Shown: positions 11,164-22,494 of the stretch, piece after piece
Layout: the number at the start of each line of letters is the position of its first letter
Numbering within the stretch: the first letter of the stretch is position 1
Source of the DNA: Micrasema longulum
Lineage: Eukaryota > Arthropoda > Insecta > Trichoptera > Brachycentridae
Direction: 5' to 3'
NCBI GenBank assembly: GCA_022494885.1
Contig: JAGVSM010003515.1
Span: 27,186 to 91,185, forward strand
DNA length: 64,000 bases
The notes under the pieces: model-generated
Databases searched by the model: none
What the model was told of the DNA's origin: nothing
What the model saw: only the letters and a program-made list of their open reading frames with translations
Program-made: the position numbers and the translations under genes

Positions 11164-11925
11164 TTTGAGTTTGTCCGAAGTTTTTTAGACAAGGACTGGA
11201 TTAAACTCCTTTGGGAACTGTTAATATGAACATATTACAGCAGAGATAAATAACATTTTCGAAAAGGTAATATAGAAGTCTAGGCATCTACAGGGCTTAA
11301 GACCTGTCATTGGCTGGTTTAAGTGATCACTTTACACACTGTGTAACATTTACTATTCTGCCCATATTTGAACATCTATGTTCCTTACATTCTTTCATCT
11401 GTTTATGTTTGTGAAGTTAAATAGCTGAAACCTTTATTTATGCGGGTGAGATTTATCTAATTAAATTATTTCACCGACATACTACATGTTAATATTAACA
11501 GCTCCCCATGGAGTTGAATCCATGGGGAGCTGTTAACAAAATGTCTGAAAAACCTTGTCGACAAAATTTAAACAAACTAAAAATATTTTTGATTAATCCA
11601 CCTGGTCCATGAAAAATTAGAGAAATTAAAAAATATAACAATTCAGGCGTCGTCTAGTATCTAGGTGAACTAATTTAACTAGATTAATTTCACCCGCGTA
11701 AATAAAGCTTTCAGCTCTTTAACTTCACAAACATCAACAGATGAAAGAATTGAAGGAATATAGATGTTTACATATAAGCAAAATGGTGAATGTTACACAG
11801 TGAGTGAAGTGGCCACTTAAACTAGCCAATGACAGGTCACAAGCCCTGTTGATGCCTAGACTTCAATATTCCTTTCTCCAAAATGTTCTTCATCTCTGTT
11901 TTAATATGTTAATATTAACAGCTCA
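11164..11925. repeat. Repeat A pair, head to head, in ZF1 intron
   Basis: A plus-orientation copy (11164-11487) carries TTTGAGTTTGTCC, GGACTGGATT, TCTAGGCATCTACAGGGCTT and TTACACACTGTGTAACATT. A minus-orientation composite (11490-11925) follows at once. The junction contains the near-perfect hairpin CAGCTCCCCATGGA / TCCATGGGGAGCTG (11505-11540). Transcribed in the ZF1 pre-mRNA, the two copies could pair. Confidence 0.8.
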
Positions 11926-12053
11926 ATAAATAAATTTCGGTCGTAGTATGGGATATTTCCCTACGCAAAGGAGCTCAAATTCTCTGCAAACCATCATCCA
12001 CAGCCCAAAGACGAAATCTTCGAGTAGATAATGCGTACAAAAGTATAACTTAC

Positions 12054-12315
12054 TTGAGGCTTTTTTATGTTGAAGAGATGAATCCGAACACTCTTGTTTA
12101 ATGTTAGGATAGTCAATATCAATCTCTGTGAAGATCATTATATCGCTGGTTATCCTAGGCAGGTCAGTACTGGTCCCCGGCTCAGCCTTCACGGCAGCTA
12201 CACCCGGCTCCTCGCTGCTGCGGGGCCGTGGCGCCCCTTCCCCAGCCTGGAGAATATCTCCTTCTACATCGCTAGTCCCCGGTTCAGCTTTTATCTTCAA
12301 TGGAGCGAATTCCAT
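12054..12315 (-). CDS. ZF1 exon 1: SUMO-motif N-terminal exon (type A)
   Basis: First coding exon of ZF1, 262 nt (87 codons plus one base), ending at the donor TCAA|GTAAGT and so in phase 1. The ATG at 12315 begins MEFAPLKIKAEPGTSDVEGD. Twelve further codons upstream in the same frame are part of an untranslated leader: a good acceptor TTTTCCAG|GATC puts the exon start at 12347, so at least one non-coding 5' exon probably exists. The exon has two KAEP motifs (IKAE, VKAE) and a third SUMO consensus, IKQE, near the end; acidic stretches lie between. It is almost identical in length and sequence to the ZF6 exon 61355-61616, and homology extends into the intron and about 100 bp upstream. No known N-terminal domain is visible. 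SUMO attachment is predicted from the motif only. Confidence 0.78.
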
Positions 12316-12449
12316 ATTATTTATAGATAAATTTGTTAATGAAGATCCTGGAAAACACAAAAAAATATTTATGCAAGAAATAAGAATCAAACTTAAAACA
12401 AATAAAATTACACATTTATCTAATACGATGCTAGAATGTGTTGAATAAA

Positions 12450-13440
12450 TCGTTTTAACAACGAGATTTCTAAACCACCCCACTGGGATTGCGAACAGGA
12501 CCCGGGGACGGTGTTGTCTTGCCACATATTTGTCGAGTGATTTTGAATAGTGTTTTGGAGTCATTTCTGCGGGATGCCTCTTCTGCTGCATTTATTTGCG
12601 AATCCAAGAAGCGACGCTTGTCCGTGCGAGCAAATCTTTTGACAATTTTGTCTTGGCATCGGTAGTTGTTTCTAATAACAATAATTTGATCGGGGTCTGT
12701 TTCACTGTCTCTCAATACTTTCAGTTTTGCTCGCTTTTCAATTTCATTCCAAGTATCATTTGACATCCACCGCGGACGCACACTCTCCTTAGCTCCTAGA
12801 ACAGACTTTGCGGACAGCATAATTGAAGTCTTGAAAGTTTGCCGCTGACTCTCAATGTAGTCCGTCGGAGGTAAAGAGTTGAGACCACCATTTGTGTTTT
12901 CTAGATTTTCTCGAACACTACTGTTGGAACGGTGTACGGTGGCGGGAATTTTTAGCTTTTCAATATCGATGGCCTTTGGCATATTAGGTTTAGCATTGCA
13001 GTGGAGCTTAAGGCGAATTTTTCCAACGAGCAGCTCGTGGTCGCTGTATAAATCAGCTCCGCGGTAAACCCTAACGTCAAGGAATTCCCACCTGTGTGTT
13101 GAGCTGTAGAGTAGGTGGTCAATTTGCGATTTTGCGCGTCAATTTGGCGAGGTCCATGTATACTTGTGAATGTTCTTAAGAGGAAATATAGTACCGCCAA
13201 TGGTGAGCTCATTTAAAGTAGCCAATTCTATGAGTTTCACACCATTGTCATTTGTACCACTGAGACCATGATTCCCCATGATTGCGGATCTTACTATGGA
13301 GGTATCCCCTACCCTAGCATCAGCGTCACCGATGACAACTACACAGTCTGGTCTGGGTAACCTAGATAAGGCAGAGTGAAGCAAATCATAAAAATGGTCT
13401 TTAGCAGAGGCGTCTGCATCCTTTATTATTACAATGTCTA
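12450..13440 (-). pseudogene. RTE-type LINE relic, endonuclease region
   Basis: Minus-strand fragments in shifted frames form an apurinic-type endonuclease. VVVIGDADARVGDTS replaces the usual GDFN motif. Then come SAIMGNHGLSGTNDNG, LNELTIGGTIFPLKNIHKYT and a YSDHELLVGKI segment with the SDH motif. The linker region follows (SKTLFKITRQICGKT). It is inserted about 100 bp 5' of the ZF1 coding exon. The matching position upstream of ZF6 lacks it. Confidence 0.8.
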
Positions 13441-13720
13441 CTAAGTTACATAATGCATTTTGAGTGTAAATTTTAAATCTAACAGAGTGATGTTTGTGAA
13501 ATCTATATCTTTAAATTTTGAATAGTACACTGAAAAAGTCCTACGAAAAAAATCATTTTTAACGTACGATATTTCACTTATTGGTACATGAAACAGGTGG
13601 TACCGTCTACAAATCCTGGGTTGCACATGTATTGTTATTAAACTAAGTAGTTCGGTACAGTCGACTATTCCTGTCATAATTCTGTGATGCAGTAGTTGGT
13701 CCGCACACACTCTGCGGTAT
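13441..13720 (-). mobile_element. LINE reverse transcriptase C-terminal scrap
   Basis: The minus strand reads CTELLSLITIHVQPR, then FHVPISEISYVKND, then DIDFTNITLL. This matches the C-terminal pattern of the LINE at 57248-57918 (CPELLSLINFRVPGR). Confidence 0.6.
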
Positions 13721-13724
13721 TGTA

Positions 13725-14095
13725 GAGAAGTGATTCCATGGTAGATAGGCACAGGAGTTCGGGGCTTGATTCCCAATGAGATCACAATAACTAAATATGA
13801 CTTTTCTCAAGCCTGGTGGTACCTGCCCACTGCCATTGGAACTTCTGGCCTGTTGTGGTGCTTGCTACAAAGCTGTTACATATTGGTTACTTACTTTATA
13901 CGGCGATTTATTTATTTTTTGTGTGTTCAATCTTCGATTACTCGTCCAACAATACTGTAATTGATGTATTTATTGTCCACTGATTAGGACGCGTTTCGCT
14001 TAAGGCTTAACATTAGAACCACGGACAAAATGTAATATCATAGACAATCCACAAACAAACAGAAATTAAGGATAGATGTTTATTATTAGTACTTG
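13725..14095 (+). mobile_element. tRNA-derived SINE-3
   Basis: Plus-oriented copy of a roughly 480-bp SINE. It has a decayed B box (GGCTTGATTCCC), then CTTTTCTCAAGCCTGG, GCCTGTTGTGGTGCTTGCTA, CTCGTCCAACAATA and a 3' end with TTATTATTAGTACTTGAC. Seven or more other copies are scattered through the window. Confidence 0.7.
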
Positions 14096-15379
14096 ACTAG
14101 GTAATTAATAATTAATTAAATTTATCTAAGAAGTAAATATTCGTAACAATAATAATAACTGAAATAGATTTTTAATTATTTTCTTCTCGCCGTAATATGA
14201 AATAATGTTGATTTTCAAAATAAAATCCGCAGATGGACTTCGAAATGCGACGTCTTCGGTTGATATATTTTAACTCATGGTTGGCTCAGTTGATGATTTC
14301 CCAGAAGATTGTTTGTCGACATTTTAATTCAGTAAATGATCGTCTGCTTCATTGCATTTGTTAATTTGTGTCTCATGATCTTGAAGAAAACTTTAAAATC
14401 TGACACCGACTTTTCCAGGTGTTTACGAATAAACTTCGTAATAATTAGTGATCCATTCAAATCATGAAGTAAATATACTACATTGTAAAATTTTTCTTAT
14501 CGAATAAAGTAGATAAAAGGTGGAATAAATAAAAAATAGAATAAGATGGAAAAATGGAAAAAGATAGAAAAAAGGTAGAAAAAGGGAACCTGTATAAAAT
14601 ACAATCTCATTAGAATATGATATCTCTCTCTACAAGAATTTCTCTAGTAAATTTAAAACAAACAGGCTTACGTTACGTTGAACGTTCCCTTTCTTGAAGG
14701 ACTACATTTTTTAAATGTGCGGTCGCCTGCCCTTTGAGTCCTTGCGCGACAGCTGGACTGTTGGTCCTGAGTTTTCAAATGGAAAAGGAATTTATTTCTA
14801 GCGCACGGATATCGTATCGATGAGTTACTACCGCGGCCGTCAGATGGCGCTAAATCAGGTAACATAGAATTATAATCCAGTACTAGAATGCTTTCAAAAC
14901 GGGGTACGTTGGATTTGTTTTTTACAACGTAACAGCATGTTGGTAGATGGTGTAATATAATAATAAGCGTATATATATAGAAGGCAATGTGTATATCTTT
15001 AAGGACTTGGGTTTGAAGGGGAAGATTTAACAAAATTTAAACTCTCGCTTTCAACACAGTAGCTATGCTTTTTATAAACCTGGGCATGAAGGGCGAGAAT
15101 TTTTCACGGGGACCCGTCACAATAGATCTTCACAAGTTGCAGTGACGTCAGTAGCTTGAAAAGCACTGACCCCCACCTCTAAGAATAAAAATAATGTTTG
15201 AATGTGTGTACTAGATAAACTTAATTACTACTTAACCAATTTACGTGCGGTTTTTGTCAAAATTATGAGCATTGCCACAGGCATATTTAAAGTTTTTAAA
15301 ATCTTCAATCTATTCCGGAGAAAAAAGTTAGGAACGTAAATGTTTTATTTATCTTTTTCCAGGGCTGAATCGATGAAAA
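14096..15379. other. No gene recognised
   Basis: AT-rich, with a purine-rich tract of GGAAAAAGATAGAAAA type around 14510-14590. A minus-strand 121-codon frame at 14668-15033 has no recognisable domain, and its composition does not look coding. Confidence 0.45.
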
Positions 15380-15769
15380 TGCATATAAAAAAAAAGGATG
15401 TTGTTTTTTGTGTGTAAAGAAAGTTTGTTTTTTAATGTGTACATACAAGATTTGTTTTTTATGGATCCCAATTATATTCTTTCCTTAAATTCCTTATAAG
15501 TTCTGTTCCACCCACTTATGTCGTTTATTATATTTTCAATAATGATAAAAAAGGTTTTCTGACATTTTAAACATTTTTGAAAATCGCATTCCTACATAAA
15601 GCGCTTCCAAGTTAGTAAAAAAGCAGAGCTAAATATTTGCAGAAAGAATTTTATATTTAAAATGAATTATTGAAAGTTCCAGGATTCAATCATAAACAAA
15701 TACCTAGATGACCTACCAATGAAAAGTTACACATTCTTTTTTACGTTTATGCGAACGGTTTTTACACGT
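15380..15769 (+). mobile_element. LINE-M fragment
   Basis: Homologous to 17885-18220 (plus) and 56130-56460 (minus). Shared phrases include GCAGAGCTAAATATTTGCA versus GAGCAAAGTTTGACATTTGC, and AAAGAATTTTATATTT. The frame is fully degenerate. Confidence 0.6.
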
Positions 15770-16070
15770 TTTTACTACATAACCAAGCATTTCGGTTTTA
15801 AATTAAATGTCATTATCACGTCAAAGCCCGGTTGGACGTTAAAAAATGACTAAATACGCAGAGGGCAGGACTGAGCGTTTGGGCATGAGTTAAGTGTCGT
15901 AATTTTAGAAGTTTCTGGGTGCGTATATGTGTATTATTGATAGGTCAATGGTTTTATTTTAGGATACTAAACCTGTTACTATGGTTTCTTAAGTCAAATA
16001 GAACATAAATAAAAGAAAGATAATTAACTAAATTTGATAAAATACTTATTTAAAAGAATATTTTTAACAT
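15770..16070 (+). repeat. Dispersed repeat C
   Basis: Plus-oriented partner of 2700-3010; see that entry. It contains ATAACCAAGCATTTCG, AAGCCCGGTTGGACGT and AACCTGTTACTATGG. Confidence 0.65.
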
Positions 16071-16074
16071 ATTA

Positions 16075-16700
16075 CACAGAGGAAGAACATTTTAGAAAAG
16101 GTAAAATGGAAGTCTAGGCATCTACAAAGATTATGACCTGAAATTGGCTAGTTTAAGTGGCCACATTACACACTTTGTAATATTTACCATTCTGCCCATA
16201 TTTGAACATCAATATTCCTTTAATTTTTTTCATTTGTTGATGTTTGTGAAGTTAAAGAGCTGAAACCTTTATTTATCCGAGTGAAATTCATCTAATTGAG
16301 TTATTTCACTTATATACTAAGCAACACCAGATTTTTTTTATATTTCTATACTTCTTATGAACCAGGTGGATTTATCAACAATATTTCGAGTTTGTCCAAA
16401 TTTTTGTAGACAAATATTGGTCTCAACTTTCTGAGGAGCCGTTGATAGATGTTCAAATATGGGTGGAATAGTAAATGTGTAAAGTGTAAATGTAAATGTG
16501 TACAGTGTGTAAAGTGGCCACTTAAACCAGCCGACGACAGGTCATAAGCCCTGTTGATGCCTAGACTTCTATATTACCTTCTTTAAAATGCTCTTCATCT
16601 CTGTTGTAATATGTTTATATTAACAGCTCCCCAGGGAGTTTAATCCAGTCCTCGTCCACAAAAATTTGGACAAACTCAAAATATGGTTGAATATTTTTTT
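16075..16700. repeat. Repeat A composite, plus then minus
   Basis: A plus-oriented copy (16075-16440) runs straight into a minus-oriented one (16450-16690). Both carry family markers such as ACACAGTGTGTAAAGTGGCC and TGATGCCTAGACTTCTATAT. The short tract GTAAATGTGTAAAGT is duplicated around 16470-16500. Confidence 0.75.
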
Positions 16701-17039
16701 ATTGCTTTCTGTGAAATAGCCGGCAAAGGTTTCTGTTTTTTTATTTATTTATCTACGAGTCACACTTTTGCCCCACAAAATGGTGGTTATTTATAGTGGT
16801 TATCGCCAGATTCTAGGAGTACTTAATATAACTAATAATTACCGGTGTGTTTGTGACGTGTGTCGGTTTCTCCTTTCTTTCCGCTCGGTCAAAATGGTTA
16901 GTTAGGTCAGGGCGGGCACGAGATAGCTTTCAGGTAGCGAAATTAGCTGCATGGCAGAGTACTCGGTTAACTTCTTTTGTTATAGTTTTACTGTTGAAGA
17001 TATGCAGAGTTAGTTGGCAAACTTCCATATAAAAAACAA
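16701..17039. other. No gene recognised
   Basis: Bases 16735-16830 match 2540-2660 in inverted form. The rest has no recognisable feature. Confidence 0.45.
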
Positions 17040-17290
17040 CCCGTGAGCCCTATGCTTTACAAATACCAGTCACAAAAATGTTTGCATAAAAATCTACAAG
17101 ACTCTAAATGCAGAAAAATAGATCCTGTATCAAAATATAAGTATTTAGGTATTATTATATATTCCACTTTTAACTGGGAAGAACAGGTAAAAACAATTTG
17201 CAATGAGCTAAGAGTTTGCTTGCTTAACATTCAATTCAATCAATTTATTTTAAATATAACAAATACATTACAAACATAAATTCAATTCGT
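17040..17290 (+). mobile_element. LINE reverse transcriptase fragment
   Basis: Plus strand reads CRKIDPVSKYKYLGIIIYST and then FNWEEQVKTICNELR. This is the K-Y-L-G segment that follows the catalytic motif in CR1/Jockey-type reverse transcriptases. Both ends are lost. Confidence 0.7.
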
Positions 17291-17319
17291 ACATATTATA
17301 AAAAAAGAAGAAAATACAT

Positions 17320-17880
17320 GAAAGAGACTCATGTCAAAGTAGTGGGGGAATCCTGCCCCGGAAAACCCCTTCCTGATACATGGAACAGATCAGGATCCAG
17401 AGCGATGTTGTTCAGCATAGCGGTAACAATTCCAACAGGCATAACCATAGACAAGTTGGTCCTGTATATCGGAATATGAAATACTCTATGCTGACGCTGT
17501 CTTAGGTAATTATCAGGAACATACAAACCAATGCTCATTATAATCTCAGAATTATCGATCATACCGCGCAACAATCGATAAAAAGGTGTAGTCAAATACA
17601 CATTCCTTCTAGTCTCTAAACTGTTGTAGCCGAGCATAACCTGGAGAAATTCGGTCGGGTAGAGCCAAGGATAATATCCGCATTCTCTCATGTAGAGATA
17701 TCTGAAAAACTTCTTTTGGATTTTCTCTATCATAAGAGAGTACTTTAGTTCATGTGGCCCCCGAATCATCGAGCCACTTTCGAGTTTACTTTGCACCAAG
17801 GAGTCGTAAAGAGTTCTCAGTACGTGGGAATTTTCGAAAACCTTGGCAGTAGGTACGCAAAACAAATTCTAACATCTTCA
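17320..17880 (-). mobile_element. LINE reverse transcriptase C-terminus
   Basis: A 178-codon minus-strand frame reads LRTLYDSLVQSKLESGS, then IEKIQKKFFRYLYMRECGYY, then LGYNSLETRRNVYLTTPFYR and IGLYVPDNYLRQRQHRVF. This is the C-terminal domain of a Jockey-like ORF2, fairly well preserved but truncated at the 5' side. Confidence 0.75.
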
Positions 17881-17884
17881 ATGC

Positions 17885-18985
17885 ATTACCACTGATTGTT
17901 TTTTATAGATTCCAATCAGGTTATTTCCTTATATTCTTTATATTTTCTACCGATTTATTTCTTTTTACTGGATTTTTTGTGATACTCAAATAATATAATC
18001 TAGCATTCTATACATTTTTAAACAACGCATTCCTAAATACAGTGCACTATTGAAAAGAAGAGCAAAGTTTGACATTTGCAAAAAGAATTCTATATTTGAA
18101 AATGAATTACTTAAAGTTTTGGAATTCAACCATGGTACAATAGCGCGTGTAAACTCAATAGGTCTAGGATTGTAACTTTTTGCCGTATCTGATCTGGCCA
18201 CTGTTGCACTCCGTCCCATCTTTTTAAAATTAAAATTTTAGACTCCAATGCCTGCGAATGTGGAGGCATTGGAGATCTTAATCACATTTTTTTTATATGT
18301 CCTTTAATGACTGGGAGAAAAAAAATATTTGATATTTTACTTATGTTTTTTATAACCTTTCCAATTCATTTATCTCAAATTTTTTCTTGTACAAATTGTT
18401 TATTGATCAATTCTGTTTATATTTTTTTAAGTTCAAACTGTTTTCTATTATGATTTGTAATAATTGTGTCATTGAAATAATTATGTTTAAATTAATTACT
18501 TGTTTTTTTACAATAAAATTATCTTACATTTTTAGGTTTATGTAAAATATTTTGTCATTATTACTTCCGACGTTTAATTTTAATTTTAATTTTAATAGTT
18601 ATAATTTATCATTAATATAAGATTAAGTTTGTTAATATTTTGATTATGTTGTTGTAATTTTTCTAGTTATTAAGTTATATCTTCCTTCTAATTTTACTGT
18701 AAGTTTCTATTTTCTGTTAAATAGGCACTATCAGGTTTTGGTGGGTTTTTCTGTTAGTGCCTATTTCAATTTATGTTGAAATTTTTATTGGTTTGGATAT
18801 GTGTTTATTATTACTATTGATATTTTGATGTTATTCTTGTACTTATATTTTTCTTGTCTTTTGTTTGTATGTATATTGTTATTCCTGTCAGTTTATGTTT
18901 TTCTTATGTTTATAAATGTAACTTGTTTTTGGCCGATGTTATCAAGTTTTGGTAGTAGGCCCTAATAAAGAAAAAAAAAAAAATA
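17885..18985 (+). mobile_element. LINE-M 3' end with poly(A)
   Basis: Degenerate coding end containing NACECGGIGDLNHIFFICPL, a C-x-C...H...C cysteine-histidine motif as found at the end of Jockey/I-type ORF2. A long AT-rich 3' UTR follows, ending AATAAAG plus a run of A (18964-18983). This is a 5'-truncated insertion in plus orientation. Confidence 0.75.
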
Positions 18986-19119
18986 CCACTGATTGTTTCT
19001 ATGTGTTCATGAAATGTCAGGGTGCGTACAAATCTAACGCCCGTATCAGATTCTAGTCATTCATTTTGTTGCGAAAAAAAAGAAAACATTTTTTTTTGTA
19101 CCACTTAAAACCATACCTA

Positions 19120-19570
19120 CCGTACCCAGTGCTGAGACTAGTTTACTTGGGGATAGTTGACCCAATCATTCAATACGGATAAGGAATATGGGGCCTTATT
19201 TTCAAATCTTATACCGACAGAGTCTTGAACCTACAAGTACAAAATGTAAACTCCTTAGCTATCGTACCTGTAAAAATAAAGATTGAGGAAAACGACAACA
19301 ATCAAATATGTTAACGTTTTGCCTAAACAAACAGTGTCAGAATAAAATAATGACAGATCATTTCCTCGATTGCAGTTTTAAATCCAAAGTAACCCACTAG
19401 ATCGTGACCCGACAAGTATCGGCACAGCAGCTGACGGTGCCACGACAAAGGAACTACTATGGCGATAGAACATTAGGGAGTGTAGTACCAAAACTGTTTG
19501 ATTTAATACTTCTTAAAACTCGTAAGGGAAAAAACCCATATACATTTTTTTTAAATGAGACGAAAACTTA
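19120..19570 (+). mobile_element. LINE C-terminal relic
   Basis: In broken plus-strand frames I read KEYGALF-like and YGIRNMGPYFQIL-like pieces, then QRNYYGDRTLGSVVPKLFDL followed by KNPYTFFLN. This pattern (R-N-Y-G-D-R-x-[FL]) is common at the end of LINE ORF2 proteins. Confidence 0.55.
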
Positions 19571-19914
19571 TTAAAAACAGCAAGTGAAACTACTTGTATT
19601 TCATTTTTTATCTATCATTAAACTTACCTAAATGTACTTACCTTTTGAAAATAAAAATAAAATAATATTATGTAACCCGCAGACAAACCTTGGCTTTGCA
19701 GAAACAAAAATACAATTCGGTGGTCAGATGGCAGAAGGCACCGTTTGTATTTTTTTTAAATGTTCATGAGATCTGAAATACGACTCAATTTCAAGACTTC
19801 AATCCTCAAACTTAAATATTTTAGTGTTGCTTTTCAATAAGAAATTACAATTCTAAATTATGTTTTTTTTTTTTGACTACCGAATTATGTTTAGAAAGTA
19901 CCTACTAATAAAAT
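19571..19914. other. No gene recognised
   Basis: AT-rich spacer between LINE and SINE relics; nothing seen. Confidence 0.45.
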
Positions 19915-20240
19915 TAACCTGTAACCATACTTTCTACGTTTGTTTGAATATTGTCTATCACATTTCTTTTTGTCTGTGGTTCATCTGTCAAACACTAAGT
20001 GTGGCGCATCCCTATCGAGAGCATAATGAATACACAAATTGCAATATTGTTGGACGAGTAAACAAATATTTTTACACCCAAAACGTAAGTAAAAAATATA
20101 TATTTGGTTTGTAGCCAGCGCCGCAACAGGCCGGGAGTTCAAATTACAGTGGTCAATTACTGCCAGGATTGAGAAAAGTTGTATTTATTTATTGCGATCT
20201 CACAGGGAATCGAACCAGCTTTATCGAATCATAAAGCTAT
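19915..20240 (-). mobile_element. tRNA-derived SINE-3
   Basis: Minus-oriented copy (plus phrases TTGTCTGTGGTTCATCTGTC, ATTGTTGGACGAGTAAACA, TTTGTAGCCAGCGCCGCAAC, CTCACAGGGAATCGAACCAG). The reversed B box is near 20200. Confidence 0.7.
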
Positions 20241-20339
20241 TAAGCCATATTGATTGGAATCGCAGTGCTGGTTGACGTAATGTACGACGAGATAGCATTC
20301 ATCTTTAATGAACACATTATTTTATTACTATTATGAGCA

Positions 20340-20860
20340 AAAATGAATGGTGTTATCTGTCTTCTGTGTGCTGGTGATGCCGTGCTTTTTGCTAGCAGCA
20401 AAGAAGTTCCGCAATTCTTGGTAACAAAAGTCTACGATGTATGCAAGAAAAGCCATTTGCTTATGAATTTTGATAAATCCAATGTGGTGGTTTTTGAAAT
20501 GGGTGAAAATATAACTAAATGTGAGATCAGAGTGAACGGAGATATTCTGAATCAGGTAGAAGAATTTGTGTATCTGGGAAGTATGTTTACTAAGGATGGA
20601 GAGGAGGGACAGCGAAAGAACGGCTATAAGGATCTAAGATGCGAATGTTGATGGATGTAGAAAACGAAGAAGTCCGAGAAAGACATGGCACGATCAAGTC
20701 CATCAAATAATTGATAATGGACATGTCAAGAGTAGGAAAAATTGGCGTACGTGCATGAGAAGATGTATGAATGTAGAGGAAGCGAGGTCTGTATGCAAAA
20801 ACAGATTGATATGGCGTTATATCCTCTCTATCTACCCCTACGGGGAAACTGCGTGATGGT
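20340..20860 (+). pseudogene. RTE-type LINE reverse transcriptase relic
   Basis: Plus strand reads LCAGDAVLFASSKE, a decayed Y/F-A-D-D, then VYDVCKKSHLLMNFDKSN, KCEIRVNGDILNQVEEFVYL and GSMFTKDG. After an internal deletion it continues to a C-terminus with MRRCMNVEEARSVCK and a final YPYGETA-like stop. Closest in-window relative: 41800-42720 (minus). Confidence 0.8.
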
Positions 20861-20869
20861 TTGTTTGTT

Positions 20870-21170
20870 TATATGACACTTCATATTTCGTGTCTCCTAT
20901 GAAAATGTTCCTAAAATAATTCCTCAATTATATTTAATATTCGGAGAATTAAAGTTTCAATAGAATGTTTTATTATTTAAACTTTCTACTGAATATGCTG
21001 TATAATTTTAAGGTTAATTTTTTAAATTTAAATCTTGTATAATTTTAAGGTTTATTTTTTTTTATAAATCTTGGGTATAAGGAAATTTATGTTTTAAAAA
21101 AATTAATATATATATATTAAGCCAAATATGTAAGTATTATAAAAGTTTGTTAAAGGCAGATTTGCCGTTT
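20870..21170. repeat. Dispersed AT-rich repeat
   Basis: Inverted, diverged copy of 56940-57150. They share AGAATGTTTTATTATTTAAA, CTTTCTACTGAATAT and ATTAAGCCAAATATGT. Bases 21171-21430 beyond it are AT-rich leader or intron sequence of ZF2 with no feature. Confidence 0.6.
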
Positions 21171-21458
21171 ATGTTAATAAAATAAAATAAATAAAATACC
21201 AAATCCTAAATACCAAAAATATGTAAATATGAAATAAAGTCAATGTAAAGGCAATTATGTTTTTAAAAGTTTTTTGATGTTTAAACCCAATCGACAGATT
21301 ATTAGATAAACCCTTATGGATTGGTAAATATAAATTATTAAAAATTAAGAGATTTGTTTTTGAATTTGTAATTTCTGATTTTATTTCCCACATGCAAAAT
21401 TTGAATAATTTTCAGGATATTGATCTGCAGAAGTATTTGTCAAATTTAATCATAATAA

Positions 21459-22101
21459 ATGGATAAACCGGGGACTGGTGATATAAAAGGAGATATTCTC
21501 CATACTAGGGAAAAGGGTTCATCTTACAAAGGCAAGGAGCCAGGTGTCGCTATCGTGAAGGCTGAACCGGGAACTAGCGGTATTGAAGGAGATATTCTCT
21601 ATCCTGAAGTTAAGGCGTCATGGTCTTACAAAACTGAGAAACCAGGAGTTTCTACCGTAAAGGCCGAACCCGAGACTAGTGACGTAGATGGAGATATTCT
21701 CTATATTGGGGAAAAAACGTCGTTGCCTTACAAAAGCGACGAGCCAAGTGTTGCTACCGTGAAAGCTGAGCCCGAGACTAGTTATATAGACGAAGGTATT
21801 CTATGTACAGGGCAAAATACGTCATGGCCTTACAAAGTAAAGGAGCCGGGTGTTGCTATCGTGAAGGCTGAGCCGGGGACTTATGATATTAAAGAAGATA
21901 TTCTCCATTCTGAAGTAAATGCGTTATTGTCTTACAAAAGCGAGAAGCCAGGTATTGCTACCGTTGAGGCCGAACCAGGGACCAGTACTGACCAGCTTTG
22001 GAAAACTTGTGAAATAAGAATCCACTCAGAGATGGATATTGATCATCCTGACATTAAACAGCAATGTTTGAATTCCTCTCGTCACAATGAAATCACATCA
22101 A
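21459..22101 (+). CDS. ZF2 exon 1: SUMO-motif N-terminal exon (type B)
   Basis: First coding exon of ZF2, 643 nt, phase 1 at the donor ATCAA|GTAAGT. It starts at ATG 21459 (MDKPGTGDIKGD), preceded by the acceptor GATCTGCAG (exon start 21431) that ZF3 and ZF5 share. The family's opening MEIA...IKAE segment is missing: the ATG arises inside the sequence that aligns with it. Repeats of 34 residues follow, with VKAEP four times; a fifth has become VEAEP, losing the lysine. The terminal IKQE of type A is IKQQ here. Each repeat has the form VKAEPxTSDxxxDIL then a K/S-rich, P-Y-K spacer. The exon and the first 150 bp of intron closely match ZF5. Confidence 0.78.
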
Positions 22102-22494
22102 GTAAGTAATACTCCCTTCCACATGACCTCTGAGATTTCATCTGTGAGCTATAGAATCGCATGATTATTGACGTAAAATGAGGCGGCATCAGACTTATAT
22201 TATTCATGCTGTCCATTGAAAATATTGCAACCATGGAAGGAAGGTTGTGGAAGTCTCAGCCGTAGACCGTGGCATGCGGTCATGATTTATAACTTGCCTA
22301 TTAAACTCTGACAATACACATTCCAACCATGACATTTATTACTGCTCCCCATTATTTATGCCGCAAATAAAATTCAAGTAAATAATAGTTATTTTCTATT
22401 TTTTAAATTGATTTGTGCAGTAAAATTTTGATTCGAATCTTTCTCTCGCTTGACAATTTTTTTAAATATAGTTTATGTTTATGTTTAATCCATA
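22102..22494. other. ZF2 intron start
   Basis: Bases 22102-22245 align with the start of the ZF5 intron (ACTCCCTTCCACAT, GAGATTTCA, GAAAATATTGCAAC), showing shared ancestry. The remainder has no recognised feature. Confidence 0.6.

Noticed and set aside
12054..12315. KRAB, ZAD, BTB or SCAN domain in the N-terminal exon
   Set aside because: None of their residue patterns (for example paired CxxC of ZAD or the KRAB A-box) is present in any of the six exons.
12470..12982. A 170-codon minus-strand open frame as a host gene
   Set aside because: It is the linker region of an RTE-type LINE ORF2, continuous with endonuclease pieces up to 13440.
14668..15033. A 121-codon minus-strand frame
   Set aside because: No domain, odd composition, no second copy or splice context to support it.
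20343..20651. Possible functional reverse transcriptase
   Set aside because: The catalytic Y-A-D-D is A-G-D and the frame has a large deletion.
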